The notes beneath the pieces were generated by a model. That model had not been told where the DNA came from. It saw nothing but the letters and a program-made list of their open reading frames with translations, and ran no database searches. A program made the position numbers and the translations under genes. From Cliona cf. orientalis (Eukaryota > Porifera > Demospongiae > Clionaida > Clionaidae), in assembly GCA_963930775.1 (NCBI GenBank), contig OZ005702.1, positions 7,916,336 through 7,980,335 on the forward strand: a stretch of DNA of 64,000 bases. The letters are read 5' to 3'. This document shows positions 45,439 through 58,163 of the stretch, in pieces (positions within the stretch are counted from its first letter, which is position 1; the number at the start of each line of letters is the position of its first letter).

Positions 45439-45744
45439 ATGACACAACTTACGCAGTTGAACACAACGTTGACTCAACGTTCATTAACTGAATCAATAAT
45501 ATTATGGAGTCTTCAGTTGCGAGAGAAAAAAAAACTCCAACGTAAAAGAGAAAGGGAGCGAGCTCATCGAGCAGCTGAAACTGCAGCCGAAAAAGAAGAA
45601 AGGTTAAGAAAACGTAGAGAGACCAGGAAAGGAGAGCTGCAGAAACACACTGAGAACAGAGTCAGACAAGACTTCAGAGAAAGCGCTCTAGGCAGAGCGA
45701 AAGTTCTTTATCAGAAAGCGAAGAACAGCGAGGGATCAGATTGA
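45439..45744 (+). CDS. Fragment with STPR-like basic repeats
   Basis: A 101-codon frame encodes a highly charged helix in which units like KRERERAHRAAETAAEKEERL recur roughly every 24 residues. This pattern is known from STPR-domain proteins, often linked to mobile elements in invertebrates. Only about two units are present and no other domain follows, so this is likely a remnant. The start codon is uncertain. Confidence 0.4.
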   Translation: MTQLTQLNTTLTQRSLTESIILWSLQLREKKKLQRKRERERAHRAAETAAEKEERLRKRRETRKGELQKHTENRVRQDFRESALGRAKVLYQKAKNSEGSD

Positions 45745-45863
45745 TTAGATCAAGTAATAACCAAAGGGAGAGATTGGCGAGAGAGTCTCAGGACGAGCAT
45801 CCACTCACTATAGGAACATATACACAATCATATGAATTCAGCAACTTTGTATAGAACAATTAA

Positions 45864-47270
45864 GGTACCATTTAATTGCGTGGGCGTGAGTGTCAGGAAT
45901 GGCTAATTCAATTAGCGAATCGTGAAGGGGCGTGGCCGAAGAGGCCATACGAGTGCTTTTGGTCGAAGGTGGGCGTGTCCAGAATCGGCCAGGGATGATT
46001 ATGCGCGTGTAATTAGCGACCGGAAGTGGCCCCTGAAGAAAAGGCCGGTAATTGCCCACATCAAAGCAAGATCAAAGCATTCTTGCTTAACTATTAACCG
46101 CAACGACAAAAAAAAATTAAACACTAAGTAGAAAAAAAAAAAAGATTTAATGTAAATAATGTTTAAGACTCTGGGAAGCTATTCGCGACAAACTATTCAT
46201 ATGAGCACGCAGAATGGATCGTATCTGGAAATTTCTTGGAAGCGGAATTTTGATTCACACCTTAGAATTGAAGTTACGGCCCTTTAAAGTTTTCCCATAT
46301 GTTTGTATAGGGAAGCCATACGTTTGCAATGTTTTCCGCCCACGCGCTACGTGAAAAACGGGGAAAACCCGTGGTGTGCGTTATTTAGAAACTTTCTCAA
46401 AATTGGAGTATAGGTTGTTTGCTTGCTTTGTATGGCTCTACTGTGCTTCCTAGGTGTATTATGTGTTTTCTGGACAATTTTTTTCTGCTTAGTGTGCAGG
46501 GTAGCTTGAAAAAAAAAAAAAAAAAAAGCTAATCGGGCCTAATTAAGCATGTGGGCGTGTTCCTGGCACTGTGTGGAGTGTGTGCGTGTGCGTTAATGCA
46601 GGTTTTATTGCTTCCGATTGGGCGTGGCTTCACAGGCCAGTGCTTGGACATCGGGGCCGGGGACTTGGCTGCGGCGATAGGTGGGCGTGTCCCGGATGCG
46701 GTGGTGACCTTTGAACCCGTCCAGGAGGCTTTGGGGGCGTGGCAGGAGGTCAAAGGTGAGGCCATGTCTGTTAATGAGGCACTGTACGGCGGTGCGATCG
46801 AGGGGCCTGTACGGCTGGACGGAAGCTGACGATGGTTTGAAGCGGATGTGGTTGCGATGACGTGTTGTTACTCCGCCCACACAGGAAATGAGGTGAGCTC
46901 TTGCGTGGGCGGTGTGGCAGAACGGCCTCCAAGTGTTTGTGTGTGTTTTGGCCTTGAGGAAGCTGTGTGTTTTAATTGGGATTGATTGTGGGCTTCCGGT
47001 GGACATCCGGTGGTTAGTAGGCACTTGATTGAGAATGGTGGTCCTTGGGGAACAGGGTGGGGCTGTTTTGGGCGTGGCCTGGCCCCTCCCTTCCGGCTCG
47101 GCTTCCGGTCCATGGAGGATATTAAATGAACACTTCCGGCTCTAGCAGCCACACCCCTGAGACCTGTGCAATTAAAAGGGCGTGGTTACACAACATGCAC
47201 CTCACTAATGACTTTGATGTGGTTTAGGTGTCATATCCCCCACCTCACGCCCACGCAATTTAATGGTACC
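45864..47270. mobile_element. 1.4-kb TIR element with TTAA target site
   Basis: Inverted termini of about 27 bp begin GGTACCATTWAATTGCGTGG and are flanked by TTAA on both sides (45860-45863 and 47271-47274). TTAA targets are used by piggyBac and Kolobok groups; assignment to either is not possible here. The interior from 46550 is GC-rich and studded with GGGCGTGG in both orientations. Open frames across it look like by-products of this composition. No transposase was found. Confidence 0.75.
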
Positions 47271-47343
47271 TTAAGACAGCTGTGAAATATTATCTGAACA
47301 TAGAACTAGCCTATTGAAAATTCCACTTTTATTATACCATAAC

Positions 47344-47470
47344 ACTTGTGTGGGGTTTGCGGAGGCTCGCCCCATTGATGTTGAAACATCTTCTCTAGTA
47401 TATATTTAAACACTTGTGTGGGGTTCGCGGAGGCTCGCCCCATTGATGTTGAAACATCTTCTCTAGTATA
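47344..47470. repeat. Two tandem copies of a 60-bp unit
   Basis: Units 47344-47402 and 47411-47470 are almost identical (CACTTGTGTGGGGTT...GGAGGCTCGCCCC...CTCTAGTATA). Their GGCTCGCCCC core links them to the repeat region at 44206-45320. Confidence 0.8.
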
Positions 47471-47735
47471 GTGATAGTGGCATATAGCCAGGTGCCTTTC
47501 CCCAACACTGACTCTGAACTCTAAAGAGCACAGTATCAGAACCCTGTTTAGGTGCAGGGTCTGTAGTCAATATATATATACCAGTATCCTGTTCAGGTGT
47601 AGGGTATGTAGTTCAATACTCCTGATATTGAACATGCACAGTATACACACAGTTAGCCATGCTATTATTTATGCATGTACTGATGTAATGGTGAGGGTTC
47701 TGCACTCCTGTGCATTTAGGCCAAGCAAAATTGAT

Positions 47736-47967
47736 TATTAGTTTCTCATCCTATGTTCAGGAATTTCCCCAGGCGGGAGGGTGGCTTTTTATTTTATTTT
47801 TTGTCATGAATATCATTAAATGTCATCATGAATTTCATTAAAAAATGGGCGAGTCTATGATGTAATGCCTCGTGCATTTTTTTAATGATAGTTTTAATGA
47901 TATTCATGAATTAAAATGTAGTCAGGCGGAGGAAAAACTAGAGGCGGGCGGGGATGAGAAACTAATA
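47736..47967. mobile_element. 232-bp MITE
   Basis: The 16-bp termini TATTAGTTTCTCATCC are perfectly inverted. The interior has further inverted parts (ATGAATATCATTAAA and its complement). There is no coding potential, and the target duplication is not clear. Confidence 0.65.
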
Positions 47968-48320
47968 TTCAATTTTATTTGGCCTTATTATAGTTTGCTA
48001 CTCAACAGAGAAGGCAATACACTGCTTGTAAGGTATTTGTAGTCTGGGTGCCAGATCAGAGCCTTCACAAGAAAGGTGAAGGGTCTGGCACCCTAAGGTA
48101 TTCGCTGGATACATGTACAAGATACTCTACATACCCAGTATTCACCGAATATCAAGTCTCAGAAAGGCTCCATCATGTATCGAGGCCCTGAAATTTTGCA
48201 TAATTATTATCTCATAGGTTACATCAAAAAGTAAACTGCTACTGAGTATATCAAAGGCTTATAGACTCCACATCAAGTCAATTCTCTACAAGTGAACAGT
48301 CAACATAGAATTTAATTCAT

Positions 48321-48844
48321 CATAAATCAGTTTGGTATATTTGTTGTGGAGTGTGTAATCTGTAGCTCTGGTAGGCCTTGTGGAGGAGGTGGACCCCCAG
48401 TTGCCGGCGTCGAGATAAGCTCCACCCACTAACATCACCATACACATGACCTCGCTGGATATTGGTCAGCAAATCAAGACCTAGGGAGAAAGAGAGAGAG
48501 AGGGAGGGAGTGAGAAAACTTGAATTGCACGTATGTAGCTATATTATACCGGTACTAAACAAAGTTACTACTGATTCTGCTATTTATTACAGAGGAATGC
48601 CCCTGCTCAGCAAAATTCAGACCTAGAGGTGCCCAATTTTTAGAATTAGCACCTTTTTGTCAAAGTCATAACACACTCACTGAACATACACACATAGAGC
48701 TGTTGACCCCTTACCGATTGCCTCGATGATGCAGGCCTCCCTGGTGAAAGCCTCACTGGCAGTTGTGTTGTGGAACAGCTGCAGTGAGATCACACCAAAA
48801 CCAGCCGACCAGATGTCCAAGATACAACACAACTTCATCGACAC
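48321..48844 (-). CDS. Last two exons of an unrecognised gene (truncated copy)
   Basis: Exon 48844-48715 (acceptor ATGCAG, donor G|GTAAGG, phase 1) joins 48480-48321 (acceptor CTCCCTAG) in frame and ends at TGA. The 96 encoded residues include CCILDIWSAGFGVISLQLF, which resembles the D.WS.G segment of a protein kinase or, alternatively, a hydrophobic helix, and a basic C-terminus. No upstream exons are visible: the sequence beyond 48844 is a tandem repeat array, then a partial USE1 copy. It may be a truncated duplicate, or upstream exons may lie far away. Function unknown. Confidence 0.5.
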
Positions 48845-48879
48845 CTGCATGGTGTGTTAAATTTTGTCACACATACAGT

Positions 48880-50310
48880 TATTTCTGTAAGGGCAGGAAC
48901 TGGAGGAAGTAGGTGTAAATGGGTGTGGTTCCATTGATTAGATTAATGTTCTTCTTGTAAGTATATCTTGGGTTCGGCTGATTGTTATACTCTGTGGTAT
49001 GTAGTGGCAGGAATTACTGTGCATTACATTCCATTGAGTCAGCCCACAAGTGCTGTACACTGGATTAGAGTACATAAGGCAGGGCTCTTAAGGAAAAGAA
49101 CAGTTCTCCAATATGGCGATGAGTCAGAAGCAGTCATTTAGAATGAAAAACAAATTTTTGCAAGGCTGTCTAAGGCCTACTAAGTAATTCCAATTTGAAA
49201 AATGCACGTTTTTCTGGTAAAATTTGTCAATTGCTCTATAATTATATACACGTTATAAGAATTCGTAAACTTTAATGATTTTTTACGTTACTATCCTGCC
49301 TTCTATTCGATTATTATAACTATTTCTGTAAGGGCAAGAACTGGAGGAAGTTTAGGACCTGGTATAAATGGGTGTGGTTCCATTGATTAGATTAATGTAA
49401 GTATATCTTCGATGGTTGATTATTATATACTGGAGAAACTATTGTGTATCACATTCCAATGAGTCAGCCCACAAGTGTTGTACACTGGATGAGAGTACAT
49501 AAGGCAGGGGGCTCTTAAGGTAAAGGGTAGACCTCTCAGAGGTTGACGTTGGGTCAGAAATTGCTAACGAAACAAATTTTTGCAAGGCTGTCTAAGGCCT
49601 ACTAAGTAGTGATGAAATAATACCATACTTAATCTAGTGCCACATAATAATTTCAATTTTGAAAAACGCATGCTTAAGGTCATCAACTGCTCCATATATT
49701 ATAGACATTATGAGAATTCTTAATGCTAATTTCTTACGTTGAATTGGATCATATGTTGTATATTCGATTAACTACGGTATTAAATTTTGTCACATGTACA
49801 ATTATTTCTGTAAGGGCAGGAACTGGTGTAAATGGGTGTGGTTCCATTGATTAGATTAATGTTCTTCTTGTAAGTATATCTTGGATGGTTGACTATTATA
49901 CTCTTGGTATATAGTGGCAGGAACTACTGTGTATCACATTCCATTGAGTCAGCCCACAAGTGCTATACAGTGGATGAGATTACATAAGGCAGGGGGCTCT
50001 CTGGCTAAAGGGTGTAGTGTGGAGATGCGACTGTTCATCTCTGGAATATGAAACAAAATTTTTGCATGGCTATCCAAGGCCTACTAAAATTTATAGTGAT
50101 GTACATAATATGGGAAAAATATTTTTTTTGCATTTTTCTGGTAAAGGTCGTCAATTGCTCCATATACTACATTACGAGAATTGCTAATTTCTTACATTAA
50201 CATAATATGTTGTATTCAAAACTACGGTATTGAATTTTGTCACATGTATAATTATTTCTGTAAGGGCAGGAACTAGAGGCAGTTCAGGACCTGGTGTAAT
50301 ATCACCAGAG
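48880..50310. repeat. Tandem array of four ~450-bp units
   Basis: Units start near 48881, 49319, 49801 and 50249 with TTATTTCTGTAAGGGCAG. Each carries GGGTGTGGTTCCATTGATTA, GAGTCAGCCCACAAGTG and a CTGGTAAAGGTCGTCAA-type segment. The last unit is partial and runs into the partial USE1 duplication. No gene is present. Confidence 0.85.
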
Positions 50311-50346
50311 TTGTGAGATTTTCGTTGAATGACACCACTATATATA

Positions 50347-51592
50347 CCGTACTCGCTCTAATTATTCGAACTTTCTAATAGCCCGAACGGCAAGTTTAAG
50401 TAATTTATTTCCTTCCTAACTCGTCGAATATCTTGAATTTCAAGTTTTCTCATCTGCTCTAAATCAACCGAACGGCCACGCGGTATAGTAGTCTCGCGGA
50501 ACCAGACCCTTACGCGGGGGGAGAGGGTCTGGTGACTTGCTATACACGGAGTTGTTCTGCTGCGCTGGAATGCAATAATTAATTGGGTATTTTATGTGAC
50601 GTCACGTTAGGTTTCTATTGCGCGGCGCGCGCTTGCCTATCATTTCAAAGGGCGCGCGATGTTTAATGACTATGCGGTATAATACCGCAGCTCATTTCAA
50701 AGGTCGATTCTGATTGGTCAAACCGGCTAAAATTGGTCACGTGAAGGGGCGGGGTTTTGGTTTGGTATAGGTAGCGATATCCAACCTCCAAGGGCCTCCA
50801 GTAAATCGAAAATATCTCATCTCTGGCTAGGAGTACACTCACGGAAAAAAATGCGCTGGATAGCTCACTAAATGAGCTATCTACTGACGCCTTAACCGTG
50901 CAAATCGGTTTCGCGGAACCGCTGCTAGCTTCGTTTTTGTTTGTATTAAGTTTCTATGGGGAAAGTTTAGGTGGGCGTGGCTACGTAACGGTTTTATCTA
51001 CGGACACGTTACAAGCACCGTTGGATAGAGCTCGTGGAGAGCTACCTTCTGATACTCGAACATTGATATTCCACTAAAAGATAATCCGCGGAAAAATCAG
51101 TGAAATTTGGAGGTTGGACATCGCTAGTATAGGGTTTTGTATGGAAGGGTTTGAAAACAGCTGCGGGATAGTTCACTATGCGCGATATTGTGGAGGCGCG
51201 TGACTATGGTAACGCAGTGAAGCTGCAATCTGATTGGTGCCGCCCTGTACAGGGCGCCGGAACAACTCCGTGTATAGCAAGTCACCAGACCCTCTCCCCC
51301 CGCGTAAGGGTCTGGCTCCGCGAGACTAGCGGTACAGCATGGCAGGAGCTCGAGACAACTCTTCCACGTTCATCGAAGATTGTGGCTACCACATCTTGGA
51401 CAGCATATAAGAGCGGAAAGGTAATACAGACACTGGCAGACGGCGATCATTTTGTGATCGCTCCATTTGCACCGGATCCGTTCTATTTACACTCGAACAA
51501 ACCATTGCCCGAATTTATTTACTTTCTATTTATCACCGAACGGCGATATTAATATTTATTTTTGTGCGTTCGGATAATTAGAGCGAGTACGG
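50347..51592. mobile_element. Pogo-like TIR element in the USE1 copy
   Basis: The inverted ends CCGTACTCGCTCTAATTAT are flanked by TA on each side (50345-50346 and 51593-51594). The matching position in intron 3 of the real USE1 gene, near 38488, lacks it. The GAAC- and CGAACGG-rich ends resemble pogo/Tigger elements (inference). No transposase remains, and much of the interior is another inserted element (50489-51328). Confidence 0.7.
50489..51328. mobile_element. 840-bp TAGTCTCG element, nested
   Basis: Long inverted ends of about 70 bp begin TAGTCTCGCGGAACCAGACC. The 9-bp target duplication GCGGTATAG / GCGGTACAG (one mismatch) lies at 50480-50488 and 51329-51337. It sits inside the element at 50347-51592. 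The 9-bp duplication is typical of Mutator-like elements. No transposase was seen. Confidence 0.8.
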
Positions 51593-52154
51593 TACTACAC
51601 TTCTTGCATTATTGTCCTTATAATAATATTATTATACCTATTATTACCCCGCGCGCATGCGCAAGGGGTCAAGTAATCGGTTTTGTCTGTCGTCTGTCTG
51701 TCGTTAGCACAAAAATCGCCAGATCTGGAGATCTAGACATCTGAGCGACTCGTAAATACAACTTATCCGTCGATATCGTCGAAAAACTGACTTCATTATG
51801 CTTCGAATCGTTTGGCAAGGTCCACGAGCGTCGCAAATACTGCATTTTGTTGGCCACGCCCATTAACACTTCCCACCATGTGCTTTCTGCTCATGCGCAC
51901 AACCTGGCACAATATGTAGGTAAAGGTCGGCAACAGCCTACACTGGGTGGCATGCATAGCTAGAGAGTTCGAAATCGACGCTGCAGCGCGCGCGGGGTAT
52001 GTGCTCTATAGAGCTCTAGTTTTAATTTGTTTTTGCTTGCAGATAGCAAATCCTCACACGCTACTCCCTGTATACTTCTTGCATTATTATCCTCACCAGG
52101 GATCTAGGGGCATCCTTCTTATCCTTACCTATTTCAATCTGTTCTTGCTTGCAG

Positions 52155-54161
52155 ATAGCAAAATCCTCACATGCCATTCCCTACAACACTCCGACCAATC
52201 AGCATCATTTATCCCCCTACCCAGCGACACTGAGTCGGCAAATTAGTGGCGGAGGTCACATGACCAACAGCGGCAGTGGTGGTGGCAGCCAGCTGAGAAA
52301 TCGCAATGTCAGCACATTTTCGCCTGCACATGCCAGCACTGGAGGGAACGAGCTGTTGCTACGGGCAACCAGTAAGAGAGAGAGCAGCATGAGAGAACAA
52401 CTGTTTGCCAAGGTACATAATTATAATATTGTGCAGTACTCTTCAGTATTATAATATGACACCAGTGATGGCGATAATAATAGTTGAGGTTAGAAGTAAT
52501 TATTTGAATATTAATTAATTTTTAGCCATAATTATTATGTAGTTTTCATATCTGTTTCTGTTTCTACATAGTCAACTGATAATGAAGATAAACCAGGGTC
52601 AGAACAAAACAAGTAAGTTGATAAACTCTATCATTAGCACGGGTTTGTCATATACTTTAATTTGTATTCCTCTCTCTCTCTCCTCCTCTCTCTCCCTCCC
52701 TTCTTCCCTCCCTCCCTCCCTTCAGCCTTGAGAGCAGTCTTGACAAAGTGCTTGAGAGGCACCAGAAGATGCAGGAGGAGGTGGCTGAGGACATGGTGAA
52801 GCTGGCCAGGTCTCTCAAGAAGAATGCCACCTTTGCTAAGGAGATCATTAAAAATGACAACCAGGTATATATGGCGTGGAGATTTTATTAACTATTAAGA
52901 ATGGCTATTCCAGTTGATAAAGATACACCCCTGTTGAGGAACGATAATTATATCTTGATGGGGTAGCTGGGCTTGATGAAGTCTTGGGGGGGTTGAGGCT
53001 ATTTTAATGATGTTCTGGGGGTAAATGATGCATTTTGACGCTGTCTTGGGGGTCACTGCCTCCATTTTAATTAAGTCTTCTGGGGGAAATTTATCCGATT
53101 ACTTGTCTTCAGGGGAACTGGAAAAGTGTTCCTCATCATCAGGGGTGTATTCTTATTAACTGTACTGGCCCAATGTACTATAGTCAGTATCAGCCATATT
53201 ATCCATACCTTCCAAAGCACAACAGCTGAATATCATAAACATTACTGTACTTGTTGTGTACATGATCCCAAGAAATTAGCATTTTTGGGAATTAGTATTA
53301 TGTGGGGCTGATTGACGACCTTTACCAGAAAAACGTACATTTTCAAAGAATCGTTGTATTAATTGCCGAGCGCATTAGCACGAGGCATTGGATCGCGGAC
53401 AGTGGGCGAGGGATTGGCAGCTAGCGTTGTATGTATGTATGTATGTATGTCCGTCACGCTTTTGGAATGCAATTAATTTTTGGTAAAGATCGTTCGTATT
53501 TCTGGTAAAGATCACTTGAAGTTCAGAAACGGGTGCTACGTTGCACTCTGGCACAGAAAGACGGGAGACTTGGAGGACGTACTTTCGCGCTAGAGCGCAG
53601 CCAGGAAGCTAAGTATTAGCCTCGTCCCCTTCCCTCTGCATGTCTTCACTGGTCGTCCCAGGCTCTTTCTTCTCCTGAAAGTCTGTCTGAAAAAGAGCCT
53701 ACCTTTCTGAAGGATCATAGTGACACTGGCCCTGATGATGGGCCCATACTGGAAATTACTAGTGCAGTAGTTGCAGCAGTCTCACCTCTCGAAAATTACA
53801 GACTGTAGTATGGAATGTATTCACAGAGTTAGCACTTGTAGAGTCTGTGCCAGTTATGAGGAGTAGCTCATGCATGCTCATGCACTCATTCTTTTGCTTG
53901 CGCGAGGCACTATTTGCACCATGTGTACTCCTAGTTTTATTATTATGAAATTTATTGTACTCTCTTCTACTATAGGTGCTTGAGAAGACAAGTCGTAAGA
54001 CAGATGAGAACATTGGTGGAGTGGAGAGAGAGACAGAGAGACTGAGGCAGGAGAACAAAGGGTGTGGCTGGGGGGTGTGGCTACTCTTGGTACTAGTGTT
54101 TATTGTATTCATTTCAATGGTCTTTTTCATCAGAATTGTACCTAAACCAAGGAGCTATTAA
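52155..54161 (+). pseudogene. Partial duplicate of USE1 (exons 4-7)
   Basis: Exons 52155-52412, 52572-52612, 52726-52864 and 53976-54161 match USE1 exons 4-7. Exons 4-6 have identical lengths, and splice sites and frame are intact. Exon 7 ends in a slightly longer tail (...PKPRSY). Exons 1-3, with the start codon, are absent, and the upstream sequence is transposon and tandem repeat. It therefore lacks a normal start and is called a pseudogene, though a chimeric transcript is possible. A short extra copy of the exon 4 start (52042) shows local re-duplication. Downstream, 54162-55230 holds no gene I can support beyond the probable 5' UTR of the next one. Confidence 0.8.
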
Positions 54162-55751
54162 TGCATTCTATAAATAATTATTATCTCTAACATTCAATAG
54201 ACTGTGGTATCGCAGCAAGCTTCACCAAACTTTTATAGAGGTTAATAATAAAATAATATTATTCAACATGCAGTTGTTTACGTGCACTTTCATTGTCAAC
54301 TGTACGTATACGCATGCGCTAGCTCTTTCCCAGCATTGAAAGGGTTAACCGGAGGTCAAAGGTCGCCGGGCTTCTCCGTACATAATAACAGTGGCGGATT
54401 CACTGAATCAGGGTGGTTCCTAGGGTTCCATGGAACCCCCCTTTAGGCTGCACCTAGCACTAAGAAGTACTGATGATAGGCTATGAAGTATTAATTGACA
54501 GTCTAAGTGGAACCCCCCTCTCTGTCTACAGGACTAGTAAGAAAACTACTGCTATGGCTCACCTTGGCATACTTTAGCAGAAAATTCGTTCAAAAACAGA
54601 TCGATTGGACTAGTAGCTAGGATTGATAAAAACGATCGAAATGGGCGTGATTTTGCCCCAAAGTGGGCGTGGCTTCAAAAATTTCACGCGCGCTCAGCGC
54701 GCATCCTCCACTGTATCTGTAATAATTCATTGATGTCACATTGCATTCTAGAACGTTTCCGCAATGCATGCACGCGTCTATATAAATAATTAGTTTTTGT
54801 ACAGTGGATTTACTCGATACAGTCTGGCTGTATGGGCTAAGACGGTAAACCAAGTGTACTGAACTAGCTACTCCTACTTGCCAGATCTACCCTTTAATTG
54901 TGCTACACTGTGGTTTAAAAGCCAGCCACCTGTTCTTTGCAAAGGTGCCAAATTCACTGTAGCTACATTGAGTCTCTTGAGTTGTTCAGTCAGTCTCTAT
55001 TATCTCAGTGTGTTGTTGAGACTCAATCTGAGGCCGCTTTGATTCATTGATTGTATCCGTTTGCTCTATTGCTGCCGCACTGCTGGCTCAGTGCTACGTC
55101 TAGTAAGCGATTCTGCCAACAATCGGACCGTTGTGTTTCTGGGATCAGGCATCTGAGTCTGTGGCCACTGAGTTAACTGTAAAAGGTGCTAACTTTAACT
55201 TTCCTAAGGAGTTTATATTGACACAGTGAGATGTCAGAAGTAAAAAGGTTTTCAGTTGTACAATTATGTAAACAAGCCATTGATTTCTGGACTCCACGAA
55301 ATCTTAAAGAGTCTGTTCCACTTGAAGATATCGATGGTCCTTTTTCACTAGATGAGGATATGCAATTCTTGAGTCTTGGTGCATTCCACACTCAGCCTCC
55401 GCCTTCAGTCTTAGCGGGTAAACCCATTGAGATCAACGACGATGAGGGTAAACCTGTGCGTGTTAGACGACTATTAACTGCAGCACACATATTTGATTTT
55501 ATGAATAAAACATGGAAGGATTTTGTGTTCGTCCCGGAATCAAACCCTGCGGCTAGATTTCCATTATATCCTGGAAATAAGGGACGTCTTTTTCCAGCTC
55601 GTTATATTCCCCGCCAGAAACGTGACGAACGCCTGCGGTCACAATTTGACATATGTGTTCTCTTCATTGTAGATGAACCAATCAAGTTATCAATTCAATC
55701 ACTTGACAATGAATTGACACCACTCCGACCAACAATCCAACGTAATGAGTA

Positions 55752-57597
55752 GCGTACGCCGCCAATAATATTATTATCGACCACCCCAAAATACCAACTG
55801 CGCATGCTCCGTATTGTATTTGGGGGCGTGGGCCGAGTTGACCCGGCGTGACCTCGACCTGCCATGTGGTCACGCTGCACAATACTTACCGTACGCGTTA
55901 CTTACACAATGAATATGATTATCGCACTAGCAGCATGCAGAGATCGAGAGGCGAAAGTTTGGAGGCCTAAGTCGATGGTTTATTTTTTTCCCCGTGCTCT
56001 ACAGCCAGGCGCTACACAAAAAGTGCACAAATTTTTAACATTATCAATCAAGCAAATGCATCATCCGATGAAAGGACACAGTGGGATAGATCGTAGAAGT
56101 ATAATTTATTTTCTACACTGTAAAAATTAATAATGCAAAGATATTCTCAGTGGTCGATAAATGATATTATATTATAGAGAGTATACGTAAAGTCGATAAT
56201 ACGTACGCGTGGTCGATGATTGGTCAAATGATACCTCCACTGCACGAAGCACCGCTCGAAGACTGTTGAGGTGGTATAGTTGAAACAGGCACCATTTGGA
56301 CGGGTAAAGGACGCTCTTTCAGCTGGTGCAAGTTCCATGATCATACGACCTATAGTCTCGCGCGCCAGCCCCTCCTACGCTGGCGCGCGAGACTATACGA
56401 CCTACGGGTAGGCATATTACATCAAAAATTTAGGTTATCCCTTACACTTTCTTTGCTACACATAATAATAAAGGAGGCTTCAAGATACAATTTAGTCTTT
56501 GTTCCGTAAAATTTCATTGAGTGGTTGCAGAGATATGGCTGTTTTAATATTTCTAAACATCACAATTTTTCTGCCAGGCTTATTCCAATAGGGGAATGGC
56601 ACGTAACATGTTGATTGCTTTAGAGGCCTATAACTCAAAAACTATATTACTGATTGACTCCAAACTTGAAATACAGCCTGTAAGTACCTCTCTGCTTATT
56701 CTACTGATGAATTTAACATGCATTAATGAATAAAAAAAAAAGTGGTGTGCATACCGGTTTGACTGCTATTGTAGCTAATACTTCACTGCCTCAGAATTCC
56801 AGAAGCTGACTTCATGCATGATTTTTTTTTAAATTTCTAGTTTAGATGTCTACTCAAACACATACATAAACTCTCGCAGTGATACACACACATGTTCACA
56901 CATGTACATGCACATTATGCACATATCAATAGTGTTTTCTGAGGTGGAATCTATTCTTAAAGTGTAAGATAAGCCCCGAGTTCCTTAGAAGCAACAAAGA
57001 GTTTAAAGTGCGTGCACTTTCTATGTAGCATATTTTTTGGTAGAAATAGTCTAACTAGGGGTAGTTTGAGCCAAAAATTTCATTTTTCATATTTTCAACG
57101 CATTTTCTCATATGTACACATGCTATTTTATACAAAGTAAAATGCTGATTGAGCTCTTTTCGACCGAACACTTCAAAAATGGTTGAAACTACTGAAAAAT
57201 TTGAAATCAGCACCTTGAAGAACCCCTAGAAGCATAAAATGCCCTGGAAAAGTGAGCAGCATGGAGCAAGTTGAAGTTATCCATCAGTAATATTTGTGTG
57301 CCACAGTAGTTGAGTATGTGGTATTTTATGGAGTTTTCCTGAAGCCCTGCAATCCCGGAAGTGGTTATAACCCAACACTTTGGATACTGCAGTGTAGTGC
57401 TATCTTTGCTGAAGCCTGTGGTGCAAGTTTGGTGTTCGTAGCACATTGTAGTGAGTAGTTATGATCCCTGAAACTTCATAATATTTAAATGTGTGCAGAT
57501 TTTTTATAGGCAATTTTTTCATGTGTCTGACATGCCTACTACGGGTAAGGAGTTCTACTCACGGTATATTTAGTGGTCGATAATTGGCGGCGTACGC
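55752..57597. mobile_element. 1.85-kb TIR element inside the protease gene
   Basis: Inverted ends GCGTACGCCGCCAAT...TCGACCAC are flanked by TA on both sides (55750-55751 and 57598-57599). The outermost GCGTA and the TCGACCAC block are shared with the element at 24404-24909. Internal sequence near 56190 repeats the terminal motif and may mark a nested partial copy. No transposase is recognised. Confidence 0.8.
56353..56395. mobile_element. 43-bp TAGTCTCG micro-element
   Basis: It is a single hairpin with termini TAGTCTCGCGCGCCAGC and its complement, flanked by the perfect 9-bp duplication TACGACCTA (56344-56352 and 56396-56404). It is nested in the element at 55752-57597. Confidence 0.85.
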
Positions 57598-58163
57598 TAT
57601 ACGTGCAGTAAGACATGGAAAATATATTATGGCTACCCCTCCAACATGGCAGGTGAATTGAAAGAATATGAAGGAAAATATATACCTTGTCGACAAATTG
57701 AACCATATGAAAACTTAGCAGTTCATCTACATAGCTACCAGTGAATTGGTTATTCATGGAATGAGTGGAGGTCCATGGATCATCCAGAGGGAATATCATG
57801 GAAATGAGCATGTGTTTGGCATCCAGTCTAAAAGTTCCCGACAAAATGGCCACTGGAATGCTGTATCACTCAACTTCAGAGAAGATGTGTTAGACCAACT
57901 AGGTATTGACTACGTTATCATAAACTAGACATTCTGTGGTCATATTGATATTATATCACTAGATGTAAGTTGATGATTGTGTTGTGTGGCTTTTGCATAA
58001 TATATAGCTACACTGTAAAAATAAAATTGTTGACTTGAACACAAAATTAATAATTTGTTATATCAGATGCATAGTGCAAGCATTGTGTGACGTATTCTAC
58101 TAATGTACAGGCTTAAGGTTGAGATGTGTACCTACCTCCAACCTATAAGCAACAACTACATTG

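Larger units (their letters stand above)
55231..57928 (+). pseudogene. Trypsin-like serine protease gene split by a transposon
   Basis: The first part (55231-55751) encodes 173 residues with a catalytic-His-like segment LTAAHIFDF and a DICVLFIV strand typical of the Asp region. The second part (57600-57928) carries the serine motif GMSGGPW and ends ...VIIN. Together they resemble a secretion-independent (no signal peptide) trypsin-fold peptidase of roughly 280 residues. A 1846-bp element sits between the two parts. Beyond the right border a short frame-1 reading (EYTCSKTW...) continues the first part, but the serine motif is in another frame, so an additional indel near 57740 is likely. Both parts are otherwise well preserved. 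Substrate unknown; the peptidase fold is known for processing and immune cascades. Confidence 0.65.

Noticed and set aside
46529-47152. Several overlapping frames in GC-rich DNA
   Set aside because: They follow from the GGGCGTGG-rich composition of a transposon; there is no domain and no preferred frame.
51178-51552. 124-codon frame near the USE1 copy
   Set aside because: It spans the right ends of two nested transposons, so it cannot be one old gene.
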